DNA of 64,000 nt from Udeniomyces pyricola (taxonomy: Eukaryota > Basidiomycota > Tremellomycetes > Cystofilobasidiales > Mrakiaceae), in the NCBI GenBank assembly GCA_039545295.1, contig BCIK01000024.1:124001-188000 (forward strand), read 5' to 3'. The position numbers and the translations under genes are program-made. This document shows, one piece after another, positions 11,664 to 22,293 of the stretch. Position 1 is the stretch's first letter, and each line of letters begins with the position of its first letter. The notes beneath the pieces are model-generated. The model was not told the origin of the DNA, did not search any database, and was given only the letters and a program-made list of their open reading frames with translations.

Positions 11664-13591
11664 TTACTCCTCTCCACTATCATACACCATGGTCAGCCGC
11701 TTTTCAAAGTCGGATCGTTTAATCTTGGGCGATCTCTTGATCCCCCTGTGTCGGGCGTGCTCGCCCGCAACACCTTTCTTCAGGCTGGAAAGTGGGCCGT
11801 CCAGCTTGGCGATGGTACCGGGTGAAGTGATGGCGGTAACCTCACCGATGAGCGCCGAAAGAAGGGATTTTGGTGTACGAGGAGAGATGATGCGAGAGAT
11901 GGATGGGCGATTGGATCGGCTGGGCGTAGACGGAGTCGTAACGGCGGGAAAGTGCTTGGTAACAGGGGGAGTTACAGGGGGAGTTACGGGGGGAAAGAGT
12001 TGATACATTTTGGACGTTTGGACTTGACGAGGCGGAGATGAGGGGGTCATGGAGATCATTGAGGCCTTGGCGATGAGTCGTTGAAGTTCAAACTTCTCCT
12101 GCTGGACGAGGAGTGGTGTGCTGAACGGTTGCTCGAGTACTTCAGGTGGCTCGACCGCGATGTTGGCAAGCGTTGTGTCCATCCAGCACCTGACTTTGGT
12201 CCTTTTTTCTTCCAGGTCCAATGCATGGCAAGGATCGGCGAAGGAAGATTCGCATTCAGAGACCACTGGGCTCGTCAGCCCCTCGCCACCCCAATCGCGA
12301 CGAGGTACAAAGGGCATCGACCCCCTCTCACTCCACCAGATTGCTTTCTGCTGGTTAAGGCTAGGTCTCGGTTCGCCAAGGTTATCCTCCATGAGGGAGA
12401 AGAAGGTTATTGGACGCGTGCGAGGAGTGACACTGGGAGTAGGATTGTAGATGAACTCGACTGGAGGAGGAAGAATACAGGATGACGGCCGGACCGGGCA
12501 AGAAAGAGAAGGGCGGCTCAAAGTCGCAAGCAATGCAGAGGCAGAGATGGTCGTACGTCGCCGAGAGCGAGATTGAGATTGGGCTCGGGAACGAGCATGG
12601 GGGCGAAGGGTGGAGATGTGTTCGACCGGATCATATGGATTGGGTGGGCCAAAGGTGGGAGGTGGGGGCTTTGGAAGAAGGGACATGATCGGAAGCGTGA
12701 AAGGCGAGGATGGCCTAGACGACAGGGGCACGGGCTCGGGTGAAAAAAAGGTTGTGACGTCGAGGTCTTGCTCAACGGCCCATTCCTAAAGACAGCAAAC
12801 AAAATGTCAAACAGCATTGAGCCCATGCATGTAACACACAACAAAACCCATCTGGACACGAACATGATAACGCAGACGCACTTCTTTGTCGGACATACGG
12901 CCAAGCAGCTGGCTGATGGCTCCAATCGACTTCGTTTTAGCCTGACGATCGAGTTCTGCAAACGTCGCGGCAGGCCTGTCAGAAGTATTGCAACGAGAGA
13001 ACTGTTCGTTGATGAGCGCCGCTTTCCATTCCATTGAAGGGCAGGCCGCGAGGGCGGCTCGACGATGCAAGGCGGTGACGCGTTTGGTGGGCGAAGGCGA
13101 AGGCGAGGACGCCTCAGTTTGAGCCGCAAGGGAGGTTGGGAGGGAAGTGGCGGGACAGGCGAGACTGATCGAGACGAGCTCCTCAGTGACACTGGAGAGG
13201 GCATTAAGAGGAGCAGAGTGTCGCCGAGTATGTTTGGGGTTCTGTTGCGAAATCGACCAGCGGTCAGAGTCAGTCCGAGGAGGGAAACCAAGAAACAGGC
13301 AATGACTGCATTGCGAGGGGGCTTACTGTAGACGCAGACGTGGAGATGGCTCCCATGCCGTGAAGGAGTACGTTGACAAGGACACCCATCTCTGCCTCGT
13401 CGATGGATCGCATATCAAATCGATGCATTTGGTAAGCCGAACAGTCGACAGAGACAAGAGACAGCATATATTTGGACTCACGAGGTGGACATGGCAGGCG
13501 TAGGATCTGACATACGCGTAGGTGCAGTAGAAGAGCTGGCTGTGACAGCGATGGGCTCGGGTCCGTTGGGTGTGTGTGTGATAGCAGGCAT
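11664..13591 (-). CDS. Unrecognised Ser/Pro-rich, largely disordered protein
   Basis: I do not recognise this protein. Proposed exons from the ATG at 13591: 13516-13591, 13327-13391, 12882-13241 and 11664-12785, giving 540 residues. The first donor (GTATGT after ACGC) is preferred over the later GTGAGT at 13476-13481 because only it joins the next exon in frame. One block near residues 100-165 is moderately ordered (RRAALAACPSMEW... and LDRQAKTKSIGAISQLLGRM). The rest is Pro/Ser/Thr/Arg-rich with a PPVTPPVTPPVT repeat and many SP/TP sites, which suggests a phosphorylated regulatory protein. The C-terminus is basic and then ends YDSGEE. The last three exons are well supported; the first is less certain. 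Confidence 0.6.
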
Positions 13592-14716
13592 GTTGATAGT
13601 ATTGGTAGATGGGGGTTATGGGATGGAGGATGGTGAAGTCTGATGGATGAGCAGGGGATGCAGCAAGGACAAGGTACAAAAGCTGGTGGTCGTCGAGTTG
13701 GTAGATGAGGCAAGAGAAATAAGCAGAATAAGAGGGCAGGCAGGGCAGAAGGAAAGAAAGAGAGGGCTGGCTTGAGGACGTAAACTAAATGGAAAAAGGG
13801 AGGACGTTAGTGAGAAAAAAGCGAGCTAAGAGTGCTCCTATCTGGTGTCCTTGACTCCCCCCCTTTTGTCGTTGTCGTCCTCCACCTTGGTCTAGATTAC
13901 AACATTGCGTAACGTTACCCTGACTGGAGGATGGGTCAGAAGATGACACGTTATCAGATTCAATAACCGGACGTCTAGCAAGCAAAGTCAGTTGTGAAAC
14001 GAGGATGGGCGTCGATGCACGGTCGTTCGACTGGTGAGACGATAGCCTGGGCCGCTGGCACAGATGCGAGAGGTCGACGATCAGCCGGACGTCACTGTTA
14101 GGTGTGTCTAAGGTCCGAGATCGCTTGAGAGCACTGATATCTCTTGAATGCAAGATCAGTATGGATTTTGAGCGTTGAATCTGAGATGGCCAAGGTCGAG
14201 CGTCGAGCACCGAGCCAAGCCAAGTCGTCCGCATATTGCGGCATATCTTGAGGGAGATGAAATCGGTCAACGGGAGACAATAGCTCGAAGTCGCGAGAAC
14301 TACATCCCATTAGCACTCATTCACATTGTAGATGCTGGTACGTAAGATGCAAAGCTGAGAAGGAACGGAGTGTCTACTAAAGGATATGTGGGTTGAGGAC
14401 GCTGGAAGACATGCTGGAGCGAAGGGAGGAGGAACTAAATGAGCAAACCGCATTAAGAGCGCGCGAGCTGAGCCAGGCTGCCAGACCGAGCCAGTCGCGT
14501 CTGCTGGTTGAACTCGTCGTGTGGGAAGGTCAACTGAACTGGCCGATTGACCGATCAATCCACCTACATCTACGTTTACAGTATTCTCTTCCTCCTTGAT
14601 CGTCCCAACTTTCCATCGCTCCTTGTTCTCTCTCAGCTCGGCTCTTTCAACATCTATTCTCATCGCCGCATATCTGTCCGCTCAGTCTCCTTTCCAATCC
14701 CTCAGCAATCACTATC
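13592..14716. other. Divergent promoter region between the 13591 gene and PPG1
   Basis: Both neighbours are transcribed outward from here. Short minus-strand frames at 13785-14316 and 14310-14663 have no recognisable domain, and I do not call them genes. GGTCAACTG at 14528-14536 matches an arm of the palindrome at 11403-11421. Confidence 0.55.
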
Positions 14717-16873
14717 ATGGGCGGCTTCGATATCGACGCTTGCATCTCCAAACTACTTCAAAAGCGGCTGCTCGGCGAAGCACTCCTCCGCGAGATCTGC
14801 GAGAAGACCAAAGAGGTCCTCATGCGCGAGAGCAATGTCGTCCACATTGCTGCACCCGTTACCGTCGTCGGCGATATACATGGGTCAGTCCTTCCTTCGC
14901 AAGGGTCCGAACAAATCGCCTGGCGAGCCCACGAATCCATCGACGCGTAGAGGAGTCAACTCGCTCATCGCTGATGTCATCTTCATCACTACCCTGACTC
15001 CCATGCCTTGACTACAGACAATTCTATGACCTGATAGAAATCTTCCGCATCGGAGGATTCTGTCCAAACACCAACTATCTCTTTCTCGGTCCGTAGCTCT
15101 CTCATCCTTTGCCTTTCTCTCGTCGCAACGCAATAGGTGTCTTTCGATACCTTGCTTGTACCTTTGCTCTTCCAATTCTTCATTGACTCTCGATGATCTT
15201 CATCTCTCGCATCGAATTCACACTGATATGTATCGGCATGTCCCTTCACTTTACATGTACAGGTGATTACGTCGATCGCGGTCTATTCAGCGTTGAGACG
15301 ATCTCACTCTTAACCTGTCTCAAGCTGAGATATCCGGACCGCGTCCAGCTGATTCGAGGCAACCATGAGTCTCGAGCTGTTACCCAGGTATATTCTCTTG
15401 CTCTTAGTCTAGTCGTACAAACGAGGAAAGTTCATTCGTTGCCGTACCGAGCCATGCTGATGTACCGCGGGATTACCTCTCACGCTTCCAGACATATGGC
15501 TTCTACACCGAATGCCAGCGCAAATACGGCAGCCCGAGTGTATGGCAATACTTCACCGACATGTTCGATTTCTTGACACTGAGCGTCGTCATCGATGACC
15601 GGATATTCTGTGTCCACGGAGGTGAGCGATCGTCGTTTATCTGCTCAAGACGGGTCAAGGAAGGGTTATCTAATCTGCTTTGGGTTTGATCTGCCCTTGG
15701 TTCGCAGGACTCTCGCCGAGCATACATGGCATCGATCAAATCAAGATTATTGACCGTTTCAGAGGTTAGATATTGGAGCTGTTACTCTCAGCATAGCATG
15801 CTACGTTCATGTGTATATATAACTCATGCACTTGCAAATCTCGCACACCTGCAGAGATCCCGCACGAGGGGCCTATGGCCGACCTGGTATGGTCGGATCC
15901 CGATGTCGACAAGGAAGAGTTTGCAATATCACCTAGGTTCGTCATGAATCTTGAACGTTTCCTCTCCTATTCACGTCCATGCATCCCCCAAAACTGACCA
16001 GTATCCTTCATACTCTTAGAGGAGCCGGGTATACATTTGGCTCGCAAGTGCGTCCCCTCGTTCTCTGGTCCGCTGCTGGTCCCTCCTACTTACGTTGTCA
16101 ACTCACCTTCTCACTCATCCGCTTCTTTCACCTAAAGGTCGTTAAGAAGTTCCTATCCCTCAATTCATTCGAGCACATGCTGCGGGCACATCAGCTATGT
16201 ATGGACGGTTACTCGGAGCTGTTTGACCGCAAGTTGAGCACCGTTTGGAGTGCACCCAACGTGAGTCGTGCTCTTCTAATTGGGGTGTTTATCTACTCGT
16301 ATGCCGAACCAATCTCACTCTCTGGCAAGCAATTCCGTACATTCTACCCTAGTACTGCTATCGTTGCGGAAACTCGGCAAGTATCTTGGAGGTAGGACCA
16401 GGTGGAGAGAGAAAATGGAATGTGTAAGTCGTTCATTGCAGGGTTGCCGTGATCACGTGGTATCCCACGATGATCTAACCACTCAATGACGTACCTTTGA
16501 CTGGTATCTCTCTCAGCTTCCAAGCTGCCCCAGAAAACGAAGTGTACGTTGACACGATCCCATCTGCGATCCCGATAGAGCATACACCGGCTGATGGCTG
16601 ATCTGCTTCCTTCTTTTTCTTCTCTGATCGCAACAGCGACGGACCAAACCAAGCTGCTCAGCAGATGGGCAAGGTGGGTCTCGGTTTCTCTGATCGAGCT
16701 CGTAGATACTCATCGGCGACCTCGGGCTGACTGTCTTTGTCGCTTTGCTCGCCACTGTACCCCTATCCCGTGCCTTTCTCGTTCCATTTCGTTCTTGACG
16801 CGATGCTTCTGCTTGTCGTCCGTTATCCCCAAACCCCTCTTGCTCGATCCAGTCGGTCCAATACTTCTTATGA
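14717..16873 (+). CDS. PPG1: PP2A-like serine/threonine phosphatase catalytic subunit, Ppg1 type
   Basis: Metal-dependent Ser/Thr phosphatase. Exons: 14717-14883, 15018-15088, 15263-15387, 15492-15621, 15708-15764, 15855-15936, 16020-16047, 16138-16260, 16353-16423, 16517-16543, 16637-16673 and 16853-16873. Together they encode 312 residues. Metal and catalytic motifs are complete: GDIHG (D53, H55), GDYVDRG (D81, D84, R85), RGNHES (N113, H114), VHGG (H163) and SAPNYCYRCGN. Details favour Ppg1 over PP4 or PP6: [10 protein letters not shown] with a second [36 protein letters not shown] and NVFQAAPEN. The last exon has only seven codons, SVQYFL plus stop, and supplies the conserved YFL end whose leucine is carboxymethylated in this family. 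Yeast Ppg1 works with the Far (STRIPAK-like) complex; that role here is inference. Confidence 0.93.
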
Positions 16874-17701
16874 CGTCGGTTTGTTTGCCGTTTATCGGGA
16901 CTGCTCGAAACCTTTTCCATGTCTGCTTTACGATTGTTTCCCTCCCTTGTTTTTACGACACACGCTATACTGCTCTTTCCTCGGACGATACCCTCCTCGT
17001 CGTTCGCTCTTTTCTTCGGACGTCCGATTGAATGATACCCTTTCTTTGTCTTGTTGTGATGAGACTTGCTTGCTCTCTCCGAGTCAGTCTCGAGCTTGGT
17101 CCGGCCGAATATACCGTGTCGTTGTTGACATGGACATGGGTCATTCGATGACGTCTGGCCTGCAGGCGACGACTTCACGTGACTCTCTGAGTTGTCAAAA
17201 GGGGGCCATCGAGCAGGGAGCGATAGATAGGAGAGGCTTCATGGCGAATGAATTGAAGGCGGTGGTGCCTCTTGAAGAGTCGGTCGGGATCGAAATCGGG
17301 TGAGAGCAAAAGAAACATTGCAGTCAGATGCATGCAGCTCGAAAGAACTGACGAGAGATCACATGAATCCCGGCGCGCTCCTCCGTGGCAGATCAGACAT
17401 GATCGTTTAACACATCAATCGAGTTCATGCCGAGTTTCGGCTGCCCTTCCTTCCCCTTCAACCACCCACCCTCCATCGAGCCTTGCATACTTCCTCCTAA
17501 CACTCTTGTCCACTCGTCATAGCGTCACTTTTTTTCCACTCAGCTCCTCATACTCCGACGGAACGCAATACGAACAACTCTCACCTGTCTCGGGTCGTTT
17601 AATTTCCTTGGCCTTAGCGCCCTTGTCTCGACTGGCTGCTGCCGTTTAGTCTTTCCTCTCCCTTCCACACCTCTCCCCCTCTCCTCCCCTGCGCGATCAC
17701 C
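16874..17701. other. Intergenic region with pyrimidine-rich promoter
   Basis: PPG1 3' flank followed by C/T-rich sequence from about 17440, typical of a fungal 5' untranslated region before the start at 17702. No gene is seen. Confidence 0.55.
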
Positions 17702-19278
17702 ATGCTTCCAGCAACCATTGTGTCGCCTATCGGCTTCGAAAAGGCAGACTCATCGACCGATCCCGAAGGTTACTACTTTGCCCCCCGACCAAGTGGTCCC
17801 AGCAAACCGTATGTCGAAGGGAAAGCTCGCGCCCCGGGGGCGCCTGCCGTGTCGAGGAGCAGTGGTGAGTGTGCCCACGCGTCATCGTGATCAGGTGGTT
17901 CGCTCTCTCGGTCTCAGCCTTTCGCTCGCCCACGCTTACTGATCAGAAGTCCCCTGCCTCTTCACTGCACGTAGCTCTCCGACGTATGATGGTCTCCCGA
18001 TCATCATCCGGTCAAGGTACGAGCGATGTCAAGGGCGAGAGCTCCACCTTGGCTCGTCGAGAGCCTTCGGTCAACGGCGTCACCCTGCCAGATCCTTTTG
18101 TCTCCACCGGCACAGCTCCTCGTGAAGGCAATGCTAGTCCATCCATACCGGTTGCAGCGCAGATCCAAACCATTATTAGTACGGTCGATTCGACAGCTTC
18201 CATGATTGCTCCTGGTACCGTACCTATCACGCCCAACCGACCGGCCGAGGCGCCCGTGACGCCCGGGACAAGTCCCGCTCGCAAAGGTGGTCTCCCTCCC
18301 AATTTCAACCTTCAGCGCCCTCCCCCTGGGTCCTCGGGCCGGTCGACGCCAACGAAGTCACCACCTCAATTGCTCCACCTGCCTGCTCGGCGACTCTTCT
18401 CCGAGACGACAACTCCTCGCTCTCGTACCTGCTCGCTCGCGTCGGGTACCAGCTCCACCCCCAGATCACCGTCGACTCCTGGACGGTTCTCGTCGAGCCT
18501 GGGCGACATGTCGACTATCGAGCCTCTCGCCGCCCGACTTTACGCTCACGGGCTCGCTTCGCATCACAAGCAGGGTCTCATTCACAAGACGAGCGTGACA
18601 TCGCTACTCTCGCCCGAGAACAAAGATAAGCTTCCTCGGGTCACGTCCTTCTTGCTGGAGCACCACCTACCAAGCTCGACGTCGACCTCCTCGTTTACGT
18701 CGCTACCCGATTCACATGCCCCTTCCACCTGTACGTCCGCCACCTCACTCGCCCTCACTCCACCCGCCTCTCAGCATGATGAGTCCGCGCCACCCCCTAC
18801 GCTCGACGCCGTCCTTCACGTCAAACGAAAGCGGGACGTGCTTCCGATGCTCTTTTTCCTCTTACTCCTTCGCCTTCAAAGCCTCAAAGCTGAGCTCGGC
18901 ACCCTTGTCTCACCCGCGGTCCTCATTGATCTCTTTTTTCCTGCCGCCCATCCTTCACACGCATACGGTCAACCTTCTGAAGAACGTCTTCGTCAACAGC
19001 AACAGGCTCTTGTCCAGCGCCGACGGGGTCCATCCAAATCGAAGTTTGGCACTAGCAGTGGTGGAGAGCGTTCTACCATGGTACTCGTCGGAATGGTGCT
19101 GGCTTTGAGAAGCGTATGGGGAAAGCTACTCGGAATCGATGTCCTCGCTGGCGACGGGGGAATAGGCGGTGGGGGGTTTGCAGATGGGATGGGGGGGCCA
19201 GGGGGCCTCGTCGCGGGCCTGCTTCTCAAACTGGGATCAACTTGGCTTGGGCTAGGTGATATCGACTTGGGCGGTTGA
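17702..19278 (+). CDS. Unrecognised Ser/Thr/Pro-rich protein with hydrophobic C-terminal segments
   Basis: I do not recognise this protein. Proposed exons: 17702-17864 and 17975-19278, giving 488 residues. The acceptor CACGTAG at 17974 is chosen because the nearer CAG at 17946 does not keep frame. The first half is disordered with many TP/SP sites. Residues of roughly 230-290 look folded (EPLAARLYAHGLASHHKQG, RVTSFLLEHHL). Then come RKRDVLPMLFFLLLLRLQ, MVLVGMVLALRSVWGKLLG and GGLVAGLLLKLGSTWLGLG, three hydrophobic or amphipathic stretches that could associate with a membrane. The large second exon is solid; the first junction is moderately sure. Confidence 0.65.
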
Positions 19279-22200
19279 ACAGGGCCTGTGGTGGAGGACG
19301 TTGATTATGGGTTGCTAGGATAGGGGTTGTGTGTGTATGGGTGTGATCAGTCCCTTTGTATTCCTTCACTTTGTATCCATTGCTGGTTCAACTGCGTGCG
19401 TCACTGATGCGCGCGCGCACCCCTGGTTTCCAGGACTCTGGCACACGAGGTGTGTTTGGTCCGGCCAATCGCCGGCCTGGCTTGCTCGCAGTACCAGCTT
19501 GATGAGAAAAATGCACATTACTCCATCGCCCTCCGCACTACATGAGAGCTACAGCTCCTTTACTCTAATTTTCTGTGTAGGTCGAGAACCCAATCTGAGT
19601 ATGAGTCTGCTGGAGATCGACGTTCATCATATCGAAGCGATAATCATGTCACGAGTGTCGACAGGCACGATCCCTTGGCCGTTCATGCATTCATGTTGAG
19701 AGCGTCGGTCGTCGGACTTTAATCAGGATTAAGGCATGCGAAATTGCGGTTGGAGCCACGAATGAAGGTTTAATGAATGTTGAACGTCTCATTCGATCCA
19801 ATGAAGGTGAAGCTCTCGAGGAGATGATCACCATATTGATGAATCGAGGAAGATGGGTCTTCCAGGCGGCATCTTACATGACGCATGATGATCGAGGTGA
19901 TACATCGCCGGAATCGGAACATCATTTCATTGCATATATGGCGAGTAAGAAACCAAACAACAAGCATAAAATTATACATTGATTTTTAAAGCTAACGTCC
20001 CGCGATCGGCGCTCAAGGCTGATGGACGATCGACGTTTGACATTGATCTACGTTCGACGGCCGGCTGGAGCGGCCTGTGAAAATTGAGCAAGCATCGGGT
20101 GGCATGATATTTCGCCAAGCCAGTGTGTCCCTTGACGCGTGTCATGTTTTGATGTTCCCTTTGAAATCCAGCATCATGTTTGGGTCTGTGAATCAGTAGA
20201 ACTCGGCTAACCCTGCCTCCCTCGGCTACTCAAGAGATGATCATATTGATGTATCAACGGAGCGGGTTAATCAAGTCATTAGTCAGCAGCCCAGCATGCT
20301 TTGGACCCGTCGCGGCGCTCACAATGATATTTCGAGGCGGACGGAAAGAATTTGTAGCTTGTACGTTGTACAGCCTACTGCACATATCTACTTTACGCGT
20401 GTGATGAGTCGATAGTCGATAGGCTTTCCCGCGGCGGTCGGCAAAAAGGTAACGGAGACAAATTAGGGGTAGGAAGGGTGTAGGCGCATCGACGCGTCGA
20501 AGCCAATGAATCGATTCACCATCGCACGCAACGGCCGCGAGTGAGGAGATATCAACGGGCCGAGAGGGGAGAGACTGGGCACCGGGCCTCTGGCATGCAT
20601 GACGTGCACCACGGAGCAATAACCGCAACCAGCTCGAAGTGGGTTTGAGCAGATTGAGCATGTATAGCTAGGGTGAAAGTTAGGTACGTTAGGTCACTTA
20701 GCCAATCGTAGTGGATTTATGCACGATGGGCTGATCAGCGCTCAGCCTCATGGTATTACAGGAGTTAAATGTCAAACGTCAAGTATCCTATACCATATAC
20801 CAGAGGCGAGCGAGGTGAGGGGGCCAGGTATCATATATCAGGTATCAGATGAGAACGATGTAACCTTAGAAATTCACATTCAATGAATGTCAGATCTTAG
20901 AGAGAAGTCACTAACATGTCACTCGTGGCATGCGGGTGCCCGGTCGAAGCTCGGTTGACCGTCTCCGCCTTATGACGCGCGCAGATCGCCGATTAACGTT
21001 TCAAATATCCATGTTCAACGTTCAACATCACAGGGAGCAAATCTCTGGTTGGACGATATATAGCCTGATTGATACGTTGGCTAGGCCGCTCTATGTATAT
21101 GCAGCTGACATAAACATGCCCGGATCTTAGGCGCCATGCTATTGTTCGTTCTTTCCTTTGCAGGCCCTCACTCGACACTCGAGGTCGGTGATTCAATAAC
21201 GGAGGATGCATGACGCATGGCGTGTTGCTGAAAGACTAAGGGATCAAGCAGATCACAAATTAAAGGGACGGTCGTCATCGGAAACGCGTGCAACTAATAT
21301 CTGGGACAGAACGCGTGGAAGCAAGGTCGCACCAGCGTCTTGGATCCTCTCAACGCGGCAATCGAGAAGAAATGGTCGCGCACGCAGAGCGCCGGACCAC
21401 CGGTCACCCCAAAGCTCGAATCTCAAAGTCCCTGCGCCCGAAGCTTGTCTGTCTTTGATTCCTCGAGGCCGTTCCATATCAATCCTTTGAATGGTCTCAA
21501 AAGGCGCGGGGGATATTCGATGTGTACCGTGGTTGGCCGTCTCATTCCGTGTCGACGCCTTGACGATCTCAACGACGTATCCTCAATCTCACCAACTTCA
21601 GTTCCAATTCAACGAACAAGCCGGATCCAATATCGTTCAGTGCTCGGGCCCCTCCTCGTCCTGTCGATCCCATCGTCGGCCAACACACTCTCTCCTCGAT
21701 CCTTGCAACTCGACAACCCGTATAACCATCCTTGATAATCTACTACTCGTCCCACCCACCTCCCGCCCATCGGCAATCCCGTACCGGAGCCACGACCGGT
21801 GCAGCCGTCTTCATTCCCCGGTCCTCTCGTCCGCCCAGCCCATTTTACCTCCAGGGCACCCTGCCTCTCCGATCCCATCCTTGCCTCGCAGCCTACACCT
21901 CGCAGACCATAGCCATCCTCTTGCTTGTTGGAATCATCCGCATCGAAGCTCAAAGCCTTGGGATCATCTGATCTACATCCTTCGCGAGCGCCTCCCCTGG
22001 ATCCCTTTGACTTTACAGCGTCGGTCTACACTTTCCTGCCGCTGGCCGCTTGCCTCGCGTCCCCTTTTTTTTTTCTCGCCGCTATCACGTCTGGACTCCC
22101 ACTTGCTTGAGAAACCACTTCCATACTTCCAGGACGCTTCTGGTGACCCTTCCTTCTCCGCCTAACACTACATCTGCATTGTTTCTTGGGCGATCCCTCC

Positions 22201-22293
22201 TGGCAAACGAGAGAATCTCGCCCTCTCAAGCCCCCGGCCGCGCCTATCCCTTTTCTCTTGTTTCGTTCTCCATTGTTCTGTGTTCCTCCAAGC
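19279..22293. other. 3-kb gene-free region before the heat-shock-factor gene
   Basis: The longest non-coding stretch in the window. Part of it (about 19.7-21.2 kb) is rich in short partly palindromic words such as ACGATCGACG, TATACCATATACC and GTATCATATATCAGGTATC. From about 21.6 kb it becomes C/T-rich, as expected for a long leader of the following gene. Open frames here lack family features. A non-coding RNA or large regulatory region is possible but not shown. Confidence 0.5.

Noticed and set aside
13785..14316. Minus-strand open frames of about 70 and 160 codons between the 13591 gene and PPG1
   Set aside because: No recognisable domain, no convincing start or splice pattern, and they lie in a divergent promoter region.
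14310..14663. 117-codon minus-strand frame with an ATG, overlapping the PPG1 leader
   Set aside because: Sits only about 50 bases from the PPG1 start on the opposite strand, has no family features and unusual composition.
21491..22165. 224-codon plus-strand frame upstream of the HSF gene
   Set aside because: Pyrimidine-rich leader sequence read as Ser/Pro/Leu; no match to a family and no continuation into the HSF frame.
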